Source: Gilliamella sp. wkB308 (GTDB taxonomy: Bacteria > Pseudomonadota > Gammaproteobacteria > Enterobacterales > Orbaceae). Taken from it: a DNA stretch of 64,000 nucleotides. Under the pieces are notes generated by a model. It saw only the letters and a list, made by a program, of their open reading frames with translations. It was not told where the DNA came from and made no database searches. This document shows, piece by piece, positions 29,515-38,886 of the stretch. The stretch lies in contig NZ_LZGN01000007.1 in NCBI RefSeq assembly GCF_001690185.1, positions 62,001 through 126,000 of the forward strand, given 5' to 3'. The translations under genes and the position numbers were made by a program. Numbering within the stretch: position 1 is the stretch's first letter; each line of letters begins with the position of its first letter.

Positions 29515-29864
29515 CGACGATAAACATAGGGACGTCGAACAGACTTTTTGAATAAGTGATTTTGCTGATATTGAACATGCTCAAATCAAGAGGGGATGAG
29601 ATAATCTTCTCTTGATGCGCTCATCTCCCCAAAAATTGAAAATAGCAGTGTGACGGTTTACAAGTGTTTATTGACACATGTCCATTGCCAAGTATTGTAA
29701 GTGTTTATTCGCTTTGTGTTTGGTCGATACATGCCGATTGTGCTCGTTCAATTCTCTTATTGGATGTTGATCAAAAAGGAATTGTCAGGGTTGGATATCA
29801 ATCCCAAAACAGTTAACAGAATTTAACTAAAAAAATATAAGGTTAGGTGAAATTCCCTTTAAAT
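29515..29864. other. Convergent intergenic region proP/ybhR
   Basis: 350 bp, no gene recognised. A weak CGACG...CGTCG stem follows the proP stop. At 29585-29630 two mutually exclusive stems can form: ATCAAGAG with CTCTTGAT, or GGGGATGAG with CTCATCTCCCC (one bulge), followed by AAAAA. The second may be the proP terminator. Confidence 0.55.
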
Positions 29865-30980
29865 TTATATATATTTTTTAAATAAATAATAAGCCATACC
29901 GCCTAATAGTATGGTGATTGCATAGAGCTTCCATAGACTTTGCCAGATGATTGAGAAACCGACATTTTTTAAATAAATCTGTTTAGTCAATTCGATAAAG
30001 TGACGCACTGGATTAATTTCGCTGAAATACTGTAAACAGAGTGGCATGTTTTCTATTGGCGCAATAAAGCCAGATAGTAAAATTGCTGGTACCATAAAGG
30101 TAATTATGCCGATAAAGGCTTGTTGTTGAGTTGAGCAAAGCGCTGAGATAAATAAGCCGAATCCTACTAAAGAGAGCCCGTAACTCATCATACATAGATA
30201 GTACCAAATCAGCGATCCTTGAAACGGGATTTGATATATAAAAATACTGGCAATAAGTACTATTGTTCCTTGTAATGTTGCCACAATGATTGCCGGTATT
30301 GCTTTACCAACAAAAATTTGCCATGTCATTAAAGGTGAAATACGTAGTTGATCAAGTGTGCCTTGTTCACGTTCTCGCGCTACTGATAACGAAGTTACGA
30401 TCATAACGCCAATGGTGGTAATGAGTGCAACCAGCGAAGGTAAAATAAAATGCTTATAGTCTAAATTACTGTTATAACGGTGACGAACGATTAATCCGCC
30501 CTTATCTTGATTCATATTTTGTTGCTGATACTGCATAATAATTTGTTGAATATAGTTAGCGGCAATTTGGGCGCTATTCGATTTACGACCGTCTAAAATT
30601 ATTTGGATTTGTGGCGATTGTCCATTCAGTAACTTGCGAGAGAAGTCAGCAGGAAATTGTACAACCACCAAGGCTTTTTGATGATTAATCGTGTCAGTAA
30701 TGGCTTGCTGTGAATCTAATATCAATACGTTTGAAAAACTGCTGGCATGGGCTAGTCGATCGATTAACTCAGTCGTCGGTTCATCAATCGTGGGGCGATA
30801 AACGGCAATGGTCGCATTATTAACATTCAAGGTTGCAGCAAAGGGAAAGATAAAAATTTGTAGCAATACTGGCATGATTAAAATAATGCGTGTCTGTTTG
30901 TCTTGCCAAAGTAGGGCTAACTCTTTTTTAATTAGCGTTAAAGTTCGGTAAAAGGTGATAGTATTGAAGAAGTTTAGCAT
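29865..30980 (-). CDS. ybhR: ABC-2 type efflux permease, YbhR-like
   Basis: 371 residues. One N-terminal and about five C-terminal membrane segments frame a large periplasmic domain. [64 protein letters not shown] and the [11 protein letters not shown] region closely match E. coli YbhR as recalled. With YbhS and YbhF it forms an exporter; in E. coli the system affects cation and drug tolerance. It is last in its operon, 17 bp after ybhS. Confidence 0.9.
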   Translation of the reverse strand: MLNFFNTITFYRTLTLIKKELALLWQDKQTRIILIMPVLLQIFIFPFAATLNVNNATIAVYRPTIDEPTTELIDRLAHASSFSNVLILDSQQAITDTINHQKALVVVQFPADFSRKLLNGQSPQIQIILDGRKSNSAQIAANYIQQIIMQYQQQNMNQDKGGLIVRHRYNSNLDYKHFILPSLVALITTIGVMIVTSLSVAREREQGTLDQLRISPLMTWQIFVGKAIPAIIVATLQGTIVLIASIFIYQIPFQGSLIWYYLCMMSYGLSLVGFGLFISALCSTQQQAFIGIITFMVPAILLSGFIAPIENMPLCLQYFSEINPVRHFIELTKQIYLKNVGFSIIWQSLWKLYAITILLGGMAYYLFKKYI

Positions 30981-30997
30981 AGTATTATTCCTTTACC

Positions 30998-32116
30998 TTA
31001 ATCTAATTGCATCCGAGTTTTTTTGAAAATCACCACAAATAACAGCAATAAACACATCAGTAAAAAGCTTGCATTAATCAACATCACTGAAAAAATATCG
31101 CCCGCTAAAAATAGGGTTTGTAGAATATTGACGTAGTAACGTGCAGGAATGATATAGGTAACCAGTTGAATGATAGCGGGCATACTATTGATTTCAAATA
31201 CAAAACCTGACAGCATTACCGCAGGTAAATAGGCCGCGTTTAGCGCTATCATTGCGGCATTAAATTGATTCCGCGTAAGGGTGGATATCAATAAGCCAAG
31301 TTGCAAAATCACCAATAAAAATAGACTGCTGAGTAGTAACAATAGCGTAAATGAGCCACGAAAAGGCACTTGCATAATGCCGACAGTGACAATAAAACAG
31401 ATAATTAAGGCTATTAAACCGATTAAGTAATAGGGAATCAATTTAGATAATAAAAATTCCAACTTGGTCATCGGGGTAGAGAGCAATGCTTCCATCGTGC
31501 CACGTTCCCATTCCCGAGCAACGACTAGCGACGTCAATATCGAGCCAATTATCGTCATAATGATGGTTATCGCACCGGGTAATATAAAATTTTTGCTGAT
31601 TGCTGCGGAGTTAAACCAAACGTGTGAAGTCATGTCAATCATTGGTTGACGACTTATTAATTGCTGTTGACTGCGCTGCTGTAACCAGATTTGCCAAACG
31701 CTGGTTAAATAACCTTGTACAAAATTAGCGGTATTCGGTTCACTTCCGTCGGTAATTAACTGAATAGCTGCCTGCTGATTTTGCACTTGTTGAGCAAAAT
31801 TAACCGGAATGATAAGCATCCCTCGAATTTCACCCGCATTTAATTTAGCCGATAACGCTGAACGATTATCCAAATATATGGGTTCAATATAGGGGGAGCC
31901 ATTTAACACTTGGACAAAATCATGGGCAGGTTGACTTTTTTGCTCAACTAATACCCCAACACGGATTTTATTGGAATCTAAACTAATGCCATAGCCAAAT
32001 AAAAAGAGTAATATCAATGGCATAATGATTGACATGATCCAACTGCTCGGGTCACGGATAATCTGCTTCATCTCTTTTTTACACAGTGTTAATGTTCGAG
32101 AGAGTGAAAATATCAT
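30998..32116 (-). CDS. ybhS: ABC-2 type efflux permease, YbhS-like
   Basis: 372 residues. KEMKQIIRDPSSWIMSI, LLFLFGYGISLDSNKIRVG, GSPYIEPIYLDNR, TDGSEPNTANFVQGY and VVAREWERGTMEALLSTPM match YbhS. The start overlaps the end of ybhF by four bases (ATGA), coupling ATPase and permease translation. Inner-membrane half-transporter that pairs with the downstream YbhR-like protein. Confidence 0.92.
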   Translation of the reverse strand: MIFSLSRTLTLCKKEMKQIIRDPSSWIMSIIMPLILLFLFGYGISLDSNKIRVGVLVEQKSQPAHDFVQVLNGSPYIEPIYLDNRSALSAKLNAGEIRGMLIIPVNFAQQVQNQQAAIQLITDGSEPNTANFVQGYLTSVWQIWLQQRSQQQLISRQPMIDMTSHVWFNSAAISKNFILPGAITIIMTIIGSILTSLVVAREWERGTMEALLSTPMTKLEFLLSKLIPYYLIGLIALIICFIVTVGIMQVPFRGSFTLLLLLSSLFLLVILQLGLLISTLTRNQFNAAMIALNAAYLPAVMLSGFVFEINSMPAIIQLVTYIIPARYYVNILQTLFLAGDIFSVMLINASFLLMCLLLLFVVIFKKTRMQLD

Positions 32117-33849
32117 GTTGTTGCCCCTGAGTTAGCGTCGTTTACTAATTTAATGAAAGTTTGCTCCATGGTGGCGTTGCTTGCGACCGATTGCTTAAGT
32201 TGGTTAGGCGACCCCAAAGCAATCAATTTACCACCATTAATTAAAGCAATACGATCACAATATTCGGCTTCGTCCATAAAGTGAGTGGTGACCATGACCG
32301 TAACTCCTTTTTCGACTAAACTGTTGATATGGACCCAGAACTCACGACGAGTGATAGGATCGACGCCAGATGTCGGTTCATCAAGAAACACTATATCGGG
32401 TTTATGCATTAACGCACAGGCTAAAGCTAATCGTTGTTTGAATCCTAAGGGGAGTGATTCCGGTGTTTTGTCTAAAATCGGCTCAAAATTAAATGCGGTT
32501 ATCATCTCATTCATGCGCTGTGTTTGTTCACGGCCTTTTAAGCCGTAAATGCCAGAAAAGAAGCTTAAATTTTGGCGCACGGTTAATCTGTCATATAAAG
32601 AAAAACGTTGTGCCATATAGCCAATGCGTTCACGTACTTTGGTTGCACTAGTTTTGAGATCAAATCCCAAAACTAGTGCTTGTCCCTCACTAATCGGTAA
32701 TAAACCGCACATCATTTTAAATGTTGTCGATTTACCTGCGCCATTGGGCCCTAATAAACCGAATATTTCACCACGCTTTATTGAAAAATTGACATGATCC
32801 GTTGCAATAAAATCACCAAAAGTTCGGGTAAGATTTTTCGCTTCTATGACAATATCGTTTGGCAAACCAGCAACTTGCGGCATAATTTTAGTTAATATTG
32901 ATTCTTTTTGGGTTATTCCGCCTAATCGATCAATAAACGCATCTTCAAACCGTCCTAAGGTAGGCTGATAGGTGATGTCAGATGTGCCAAGGTTCGCTAT
33001 GACTTGTTCAATGGACTGATTCGGCTTGAGTATTAAGCGAATACGATCACCTTCAATCACGCCGTCACTGACTTGTGGAAGCTTTAAGGCGATTTGTAAT
33101 AACCGACGATGTGAAATTGGCGAAGCGAGCAGATAAACCCGATCTTTGACACGTTCAGTCAAACATGAGGGTTGTCCTTGAAAGAGTAATTCACCTTGAT
33201 TCATCAGTAAAATTGTTTCACATTGCTCGGCTTCATCAAGATAAGAGGTGCTCCAGATAATTAACATCCCTTCTTTGGCTAATTGATGCACCATTTGCCA
33301 AAGTTCTTGGCGTGAAATGGGATCGACCCCAACGTCTGGCTCATCAAGTAATAATATTTGTGGATCGCCAAGCAAAGTACACGCTAATCCTAATTTTTGC
33401 TTCATTCCCCCCGATAACTTGCCTGCCAACCGTTGGGTAAATTTAGTTAAATCGGTGAATTTTAGGAGTTTGGCAAAAATTTGTTGACGTTCTTCTTTTT
33501 GGATATGTCGCAGATCGGCAAATAAATTCAGGTTTTCAATAACCGTCAAATCCTCGTAAAGACCAAACTTTTGAGGCATATAACCTAAAATTGCGCGTAA
33601 TTGATCCCGATCTCCAGTCGGATTATATTGCGCAACATTTATTTGACCTGAACTTGGCGAAAGTAAGCCTGCTAACATTCTCAATAAAGTTGTTTTGCCT
33701 GCACCGTCAGGGCCAACCAGACCTGTGACACCTTGTGCAAAAATCGTTGTCGATAAAGGTTTTAGTGCGACAGTGATTTGCTGATTTTTTTGCTTAAACA
33801 CTTTGGTCACATCAGTGAGTTTGATTTGCTGGCGATTTTGTATAGACAT
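32113..33849 (-). CDS. ybhF: ABC transporter ATP-binding protein with two nucleotide-binding domains, YbhF-like
   Basis: 578 residues. NBD1: Walker A GPDGAGKTT, signature LSGGMKQKLGL, Walker B ILLLDEPDVGVDP. NBD2: Walker A GPNGAGKSTT, an atypical signature LPLGFKQRLAL, Walker B IVFLDEPTSGVDP and the H-loop MVTTHFMDEAE. NBD1 has TSYLDEAE where an H-loop His is normal, so the two sites probably differ in activity, as in YbhF. It energises the YbhS/YbhR exporter. It starts seven bases after ybhG ends. Confidence 0.93.
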   Translation of the reverse strand: MSIQNRQQIKLTDVTKVFKQKNQQITVALKPLSTTIFAQGVTGLVGPDGAGKTTLLRMLAGLLSPSSGQINVAQYNPTGDRDQLRAILGYMPQKFGLYEDLTVIENLNLFADLRHIQKEERQQIFAKLLKFTDLTKFTQRLAGKLSGGMKQKLGLACTLLGDPQILLLDEPDVGVDPISRQELWQMVHQLAKEGMLIIWSTSYLDEAEQCETILLMNQGELLFQGQPSCLTERVKDRVYLLASPISHRRLLQIALKLPQVSDGVIEGDRIRLILKPNQSIEQVIANLGTSDITYQPTLGRFEDAFIDRLGGITQKESILTKIMPQVAGLPNDIVIEAKNLTRTFGDFIATDHVNFSIKRGEIFGLLGPNGAGKSTTFKMMCGLLPISEGQALVLGFDLKTSATKVRERIGYMAQRFSLYDRLTVRQNLSFFSGIYGLKGREQTQRMNEMITAFNFEPILDKTPESLPLGFKQRLALACALMHKPDIVFLDEPTSGVDPITRREFWVHINSLVEKGVTVMVTTHFMDEAEYCDRIALINGGKLIALGSPNQLKQSVASNATMEQTFIKLVNDANSGATT

Positions 33850-33855
33850 GGTTTA

Positions 33856-34857
33856 TCATTCTGCAAATTTAATCGTTACCGGCATGCCTTGGCGTAACAT
33901 ATTATCCGCTTGACCGTCACCAGTTTGACGTATTTGAATGCGTAAGCGGTAAACTAAATCGGTACGTAACACAGGCGTTTCGACGGTTTTAGGTGTAAAT
34001 TCGGCCGTTGGCGATACAAAACCAATCTGTCCAATGTAAAGTTTATCTGGCTGTGAATCGGTATAAACATAGACAGTTCTACCCGGAATGGCTTGATGCA
34101 AATTGACTTCGTCAATATAAGCCCGCACCCAAACTGGTCTATCTATTGAGATAGCATAAATTGGCGATCCTGAAGTTAACATTGTGCCTGATTCTACTGC
34201 CCGAGTTAAAATGGTGCCATCGGTTGGTGCATAAAGTTCCGTATCCGATAAATTAAGTTCCGCTTGGTCTAACTCGGCTTGAGCCGCCTGCACGGTGGCT
34301 TGTGCCGCTTCAATTTCTTCTTTTCGGTAACCATTAGTGAGTTGATCAAGTTTTTGTTTTGCTGTTTGTAAATTAGCGTTAGCTTGATTGCGTAAGGTTA
34401 AACTGTTTTCGAGTTGATCTTTAGAAATGGATGATGATTTCATCAATTTGACCATGCGCTGATAGTTATTCTCAGCATAATCATAACTCGCTTGGTACTG
34501 TAAAACTTGTGCTGCTGCTTGGGCAACCTCTTCTTTACGATATCCTGTCAGCATTAAATCAAGTTGCGCCTGTTTTACCATTAAATTCGCTTTCGCTTTA
34601 TTTAAAGCAATTTGATAAGGTTTTGCATCCAGTTTAGCCAAGAGATCGCCTTGTTTAATTGAATCACCTTCTTCGTGATTTAATTGAATTAAACGTCCTG
34701 ATACACGAAAGCTACTGTTTACCGTTCGGATATCGACATTACCATATAAAATTAGTGATGAAGGACTTTTATACATAAACCAGAACGCCCAACTTACAGC
34801 AATAATTATTAATATTAATAGGGAGATAAGTCCTTTTTTTGTCATGGATATTTTCAT
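33856..34857 (-). CDS. ybhG: Periplasmic membrane-fusion protein, YbhG/HlyD family
   Basis: 333 residues. One N-terminal membrane anchor or uncleaved signal (LISLLILIIIAVSWAFWFMY), a lipoyl half (GNVDIRTVNSSFRVSGRL), a long coiled-coil hairpin (about 90-205, with GYRKEEV occurring twice at mirrored positions), the second lipoyl half (YAPTDGTILTRAVESG) and the barrel domain. It should link the inner-membrane exporter to an outer-membrane channel such as TolC, not in this window. Its ATG overlaps the MarR stop by four bases. Confidence 0.92.
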   Translation of the reverse strand: MKISMTKKGLISLLILIIIAVSWAFWFMYKSPSSLILYGNVDIRTVNSSFRVSGRLIQLNHEEGDSIKQGDLLAKLDAKPYQIALNKAKANLMVKQAQLDLMLTGYRKEEVAQAAAQVLQYQASYDYAENNYQRMVKLMKSSSISKDQLENSLTLRNQANANLQTAKQKLDQLTNGYRKEEIEAAQATVQAAQAELDQAELNLSDTELYAPTDGTILTRAVESGTMLTSGSPIYAISIDRPVWVRAYIDEVNLHQAIPGRTVYVYTDSQPDKLYIGQIGFVSPTAEFTPKTVETPVLRTDLVYRLRIQIRQTGDGQADNMLRQGMPVTIKFAE

Positions 34858-35357
34858 TTAGTTGACTCGGCAAGATGCTTTAAAAGTTTAGATAAAATTG
34901 TGCGTAACTGTTGACGTTCTTCTTGGGTAATAACTTGCCAAGCTTGAACTACTTTCTTTTCCATGGGCGGTATTTCATGTTGAAAAAAGTTGATGCCTTT
35001 ATTAGTTAAAATTAAGCAATGTGAGCGACGATCATGAGGATCAGCTTGACGTGTGACTAAGTCATTTCCCACCAGTGTATCAACAAAACGGGTAACTTGT
35101 ACGCGAGTAAAATTGGTTAATTCACTGATATGCGACGGTTTTACGCCTTCAGGGTGAAAGGCGTTAATCACTAATAAAACCGCAAATAATTTATCATCTA
35201 ATTCATAATGTCGGTAAGTTTGATTCAAATTTTCTAGTAGTGCTTCGGTACTAAATTGCAATAAGCGACTTAAAAAAATCTCGTCATAGTTTGATGAAAG
35301 TCCACGAGATTTAAATTGTTCAATCAGTTTTTCAACAGTTGCTATTGGGATTGCCAT
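34854..35357 (-). CDS. MarR-family regulator of the efflux operon
   Basis: 167 residues from the ATG at 35357 (MAIPIATVEKLIEQ), preferred because AAGG lies eight bases upstream and because the longer in-frame start (35384) would run through the operator-like palindrome. Winged HTH: GVKPSHISELTNFTRVQVTRFVDTL, then the wing ADPHDRRSHCLILT. First gene of the ybhGFSR-type operon, coupled to ybhG by a 4-bp overlap. In E. coli the ybh operon is governed by the TetR-type CecR, so the regulator differs here. Probably a ligand-relieved autorepressor. Confidence 0.88.
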   Translation of the reverse strand: MAIPIATVEKLIEQFKSRGLSSNYDEIFLSRLLQFSTEALLENLNQTYRHYELDDKLFAVLLVINAFHPEGVKPSHISELTNFTRVQVTRFVDTLVGNDLVTRQADPHDRRSHCLILTNKGINFFQHEIPPMEKKVVQAWQVITQEERQQLRTILSKLLKHLAESTK

Positions 35358-35376
35358 AATATTACCTTGTAAATAT

Positions 35377-35407
35377 AATTTCATTTGAAACTATATCAAA
35401 TGAAATT
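35377..35407. promoter_or_regulatory. Probable MarR operator
   Basis: AATTTCATTTGA and TCAAATGAAATT form perfect 12-bp arms around a 7-bp centre, beginning 20 bp before the marR start. Position and symmetry fit an autoregulatory operator covering the promoter of the efflux operon. Confidence 0.75.
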
Positions 35408-35430
35408 ACTTTTCACAATCATTAATTTTA

Positions 35431-36315
35431 TTAATTCGATTTGTTGTTATCCGTCATCGGTAATAATTTACTGTGATATTGTCGACGGTATTCGGTAGGG
35501 GTGCGTTCAGTTTTTTTTCTGAAGATTCGACAAAAATAGTGACTATCTTTAAATCCTGAAGCTAAGGCAATATCTTTTATAGTTAAGTCGTAGTCTTTAA
35601 GGCGTGTTTTTGCATATTCCAGACGAACGTTATTAAGGTATTCATTAAATCCTATTTTGCCTTCTCGCTGGAATAGGTGAGATAGATAATTTGGCGAAAT
35701 ATAAAACATTTTAGCGAGAAAATCTCGGGTGATATCGTCACGAAAATGGCTATCAATGTATTGCTGAATTGCCTCAAATAAGCTAGCTGTTTTTGTCGAG
35801 GTTTTGACATCAACACTCAATAAGTCGAAAGTATGACTTAATAAGCTTTGAATAAGATGATAAGCGGTAGGATCACGCTCGCAAGGCTGATGCTGCCAAG
35901 TTAATTCAGCCAGCGCTTGAATAATAAACGCCCCAATACGTGCTCCTCGTCTGGGTACATTAATTTGATCATAAGACGTCAGTGCTTTACCGTCCCACTG
36001 GTTGATAGTCATGCTAATTTGTTGTTTATCATACAGGATGCTTAATGTGGTGAAAGGGGTTGTATAAGCGGGCTTGTTCCAACTTTGTGCTGTGATATAT
36101 AAAACATCGCTAGGAAATAGAGTTTTTTCAATGATGTTTCCCTGATAATCTGCCCATTGTATGGATTGTTTCCCATCTATCATGATTTCTATTCTGGGTT
36201 GACTGACTTGATCAGCAAGTAGTGGTGCTGATTGAGCATCATTAGCAAAATAAATCTGATTAGTTAGTTGATGATTAAGGCATTTTGCTAACACTTCATT
36301 GATCGTTCTCACCAT
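35431..36315 (-). CDS. AraC-family transcriptional regulator
   Basis: 294 residues. The N-terminal two thirds are a cupin-like sensor region without clear motif. The C-terminal AraC domain has two HTHs: DDITRDFLAKMFYISPNYLSHLF and LTIKDIALASGFKDSHYFCRIFRKK (given in part), closing TPTEYRRQY. It is divergent from the fructose-6-phosphate aldolase gene, with a perfect CRP site between. Control of that gene, or of a sugar pathway, is a reasonable guess. Ligand unknown. Confidence 0.88.
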   Translation of the reverse strand: MVRTINEVLAKCLNHQLTNQIYFANDAQSAPLLADQVSQPRIEIMIDGKQSIQWADYQGNIIEKTLFPSDVLYITAQSWNKPAYTTPFTTLSILYDKQQISMTINQWDGKALTSYDQINVPRRGARIGAFIIQALAELTWQHQPCERDPTAYHLIQSLLSHTFDLLSVDVKTSTKTASLFEAIQQYIDSHFRDDITRDFLAKMFYISPNYLSHLFQREGKIGFNEYLNNVRLEYAKTRLKDYDLTIKDIALASGFKDSHYFCRIFRKKTERTPTEYRRQYHSKLLPMTDNNKSN

Positions 36316-36454
36316 ATTGCTATCTTCATAAAAATCATATCGTAGATAAATCTAGTTATGTATCGTAACCATGATTATATACTGCCAAATATATATTTAA
36401 AATATCAAGAAAATCGTTAATTTTATTATGAATTTATTCTTAAAGTGTTTTTGA

Positions 36455-36470
36455 TGTGATCTCACTCACA
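36455..36470. promoter_or_regulatory. CRP-cAMP site between araC-type gene and fsa
   Basis: TGTGA-TCTCAC-TCACA is an exact match to the CRP core in both half-sites. It lies 126 bp upstream of the fsa ATG and 140 bp from the regulator's start, so it could serve either promoter. Confidence 0.8.
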
Positions 36471-36595
36471 TTTTTTTATCAAGCGTACAAATGTCCAGTA
36501 AAACGCATGATTGTCATCTAGGCTAACGGTTTGAGATTATCTAGTATGGTACCAATACAGTGATTAATGATTTGAACATTTAGCAGGAGTTAACC

Positions 36596-37258
36596 ATGGA
36601 ATTATATTTAGATACCGCCGATATTGAAGCCATTAAACGTCTAGCCCCCATTTTACCGATTAAAGGTGTCACAACCAATCCAAGCATTGTGGCAAAATCC
36701 GGTCAATCACTTTTTACACTATTATCGGCACTGCATAATTTATTAGGCGCCGATAAATTACTGTTTGCACAGGTACTTTCAAGCGATGCCCCAAACATGA
36801 TAAAAGAGGCAGAACAACTAAGAAAAGTTGTCCCCAATATTGTAACTAAGATTCCTGTCAATGCAGAAGGACTCAAAGCGATTAGAGCATTAACACAACA
36901 AGGAATCCCAACTTTAGGCACTGCTGTTTATGGCGCAGGACAAGGATTATTGGGTGCGCTAGCTGGTGCTAAATATATTGCGCCTTATGTCAATCGAATT
37001 GATGCCCAAGGCGGCAACAGTAAAGATACCGTGCAAGAATTACAAAAACTGTTAGCGTTACATTGTCCTCAAACCATGGTGTTGGCGGCAAGTTTTCGCA
37101 CACCAAGGCAAGCATTAGATTGTCTGTTAGCCGGATGTCAATCTATTACCCTGCCTGTTGATGTGGCTGAACTATTTATCTCTGATCCAGCTGTAGATGC
37201 AGCGATAGTAAAATTTGAACAAGATTGGCGTCGTGCGTTTGGTTCACTGACTTATTAA
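36596..37258 (+). CDS. fsa: Fructose-6-phosphate aldolase (FSA/TalC type)
   Basis: 220 residues, FSA length. [29 protein letters not shown], the Schiff-base Lys in [14 protein letters not shown] (about residue 85), [32 protein letters not shown] and [19 protein letters not shown] match E. coli FsaA. It cleaves fructose-6-phosphate to dihydroxyacetone and glyceraldehyde-3-phosphate, or acts on related substrates. GCAGGAGTTAACC precedes the ATG. FsaA or FsaB cannot be told apart safely. Confidence 0.94.
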   Translation: MELYLDTADIEAIKRLAPILPIKGVTTNPSIVAKSGQSLFTLLSALHNLLGADKLLFAQVLSSDAPNMIKEAEQLRKVVPNIVTKIPVNAEGLKAIRALTQQGIPTLGTAVYGAGQGLLGALAGAKYIAPYVNRIDAQGGNSKDTVQELQKLLALHCPQTMVLAASFRTPRQALDCLLAGCQSITLPVDVAELFISDPAVDAAIVKFEQDWRRAFGSLTY

Positions 37259-37403
37259 TCTAGACTGTCATCATCTGTTTTCACATTCCGCACATTTGCG
37301 TGGAATGTGTTTGTCTCAATCTTTGTGCATCAATTAAAAAGATAGCCTAAAAATTTAATTTTTGCTGTATGATAGTTCAAAATGAAATATTAGGTTGGCT
37401 ATC

Positions 37404-38192
37404 ATGGCAGGATCAAAACAAAAAAATATTGTTAATGCGCTTTTAACTGTATTAAACGTTGAAAAGCTATCTCATAGTTTTATTCGAATTAACTTTAGTT
37501 GTGATGAACAATTGACAGTTAATCCTTTATGGATTTGTCCTCATTTAAAATTGTTGTTTGCAGAACCTTCAACAGGAAAGATAATTTTTCCTCAATTAGA
37601 CGAAAACAATAAAATTGTGATAAATGACAAGATTCGTCAATTGGTTCGAAGTTATAGTATTCGTCACTATGATGAAACGACACAGCAATTAACGATTGAT
37701 TTTGCCATTCATCAAGAGGGATTAGCGTCAGTTTGGGCTCAGCAAGCTAAAATCAATGATCAGATAGGTATTGTCGGCACAGCGGCAAAACTGATGTTTA
37801 ATCAGCAAAGTTTGGTGTTGATTGGTGATATAACAGCTGTGCCAGCTATTTGTTATACCCTTGAACACCTACCTAACAATGTTACAGCTCAAGCGTTTGT
37901 CGAAGTCAACCATTCTACGGATATTATGGCTTTACCGGCTAATCCTAATGCTAACGTTAGCTGGTTGATTAGGGACGTTAACCAACCAAATCAATTCATT
38001 GAGGCAATCAAAAAAGCAAATATTGTCAACAGTGATAACTTACTTATTTGGGGTGGAATGGAGCGGGATTTAGCCCAGCAAATTCGGCATACGCTTAAAG
38101 ATAAGTATCCTAATTTACCCGCCGATGCTTTTCATATTATCAGTTACTGGCGACAAGGTTTTGCTGAAGGGGAGTTTAAACATCGTGAATAG
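37404..38192 (+). CDS. Siderophore-interacting protein / ferric-siderophore reductase, FAD-binding
   Basis: 262 residues from ATG 37404 (TTAGG about nine bases upstream; an in-frame TTG three codons earlier is less likely). FAD motif RSYSIRHYD, the LTIDFAIHQEGLASVWAQQA stretch, a GDITAVPAICYTLEHLP nucleotide fold and the C-terminal LLIWGGMERDLAQQIR are typical of the YqjH/ViuB family. It reduces Fe3+ in imported siderophores in the cytosol. Single gene followed 15 bp later by acpH; no siderophore uptake genes are nearby. Confidence 0.9.
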   Translation: MAGSKQKNIVNALLTVLNVEKLSHSFIRINFSCDEQLTVNPLWICPHLKLLFAEPSTGKIIFPQLDENNKIVINDKIRQLVRSYSIRHYDETTQQLTIDFAIHQEGLASVWAQQAKINDQIGIVGTAAKLMFNQQSLVLIGDITAVPAICYTLEHLPNNVTAQAFVEVNHSTDIMALPANPNANVSWLIRDVNQPNQFIEAIKKANIVNSDNLLIWGGMERDLAQQIRHTLKDKYPNLPADAFHIISYWRQGFAEGEFKHRE

Positions 38193-38207
38193 TGACGTGT
38201 GATATTG

Positions 38208-38789
38208 ATGAACATTCTCGCTCATTTACATCTTGCCACCTTAGCGAATAGCTCGTTAATTGGCAATAGTGTGGCAGATTTTGTTAAAGGGGATCCTTAT
38301 CTCGTTTATCCGCAAACGATAGCCGACGGTATCATGTTACATCGTAAAATTGATAGCATGGTTGATAGTTTTACTGAAGTTAAACAAGCAAAAAAATGCT
38401 TTATCAAACCACATCAACGTGTCGCACCGATTACACTTGATATTGTATGGGATCACTTTTTATCTAAGCATTGGGCTGATTATGGCATGGGTCAATCCGT
38501 GTCTGAATTTGACCAATATACCAGACAGCAAATTCAGCCCTTTATTGATCTGTATCCTAGTAATTATCAGCATTTTATGCACTCCATGTGGAATGGCAAA
38601 TGGTTAGAAAATTACGCGAATCTTGAATTTATTGCAAAAGTGCTTAATGGTATGGCTACCCGACGACCCAAGCTAGGGTTATTAAAAGAGACTATTTATG
38701 ATATCAAACAACACTACAATGAATTCGAAGCGTTGTTTTTTATTATGTATCCTAAAATGTGTCATTTAATAATGACTGATTCTATTTAG
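38208..38789 (+). CDS. acpH: Acyl-carrier-protein phosphodiesterase
   Basis: 193 residues from ATG 38208. MNILAHLHLA, SLIGNSVADFVKG and DGIMLHRKIDSMVD, with Asp/His residues of the HD-like metal site, identify AcpH. It removes 4'-phosphopantetheine from ACP. The roughly 193-residue length equals E. coli AcpH. The ribosome-binding site is weak; translation may be coupled to the gene upstream, 15 bp away. Confidence 0.9.
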   Translation: MNILAHLHLATLANSSLIGNSVADFVKGDPYLVYPQTIADGIMLHRKIDSMVDSFTEVKQAKKCFIKPHQRVAPITLDIVWDHFLSKHWADYGMGQSVSEFDQYTRQQIQPFIDLYPSNYQHFMHSMWNGKWLENYANLEFIAKVLNGMATRRPKLGLLKETIYDIKQHYNEFEALFFIMYPKMCHLIMTDSI

Positions 38790-38812
38790 TTATTATCACC
38801 GCTAGGACTACC

Positions 38813-38848
38813 TGTTATTAATGTCAAATTCGACGTGAATTAATAACA
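38813..38848. terminator. Hairpin between convergent acpH and hydrolase genes
   Basis: TGTTATTAAT pairs perfectly with ATTAATAACA around a 16-nt loop, 24 bp after the acpH stop. AT-rich and without a T run; a modest terminator at best. Confidence 0.45.
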
Positions 38849-38886
38849 TGGATGTGCCCTAATTGGATTGAAAATTACCATTGATG

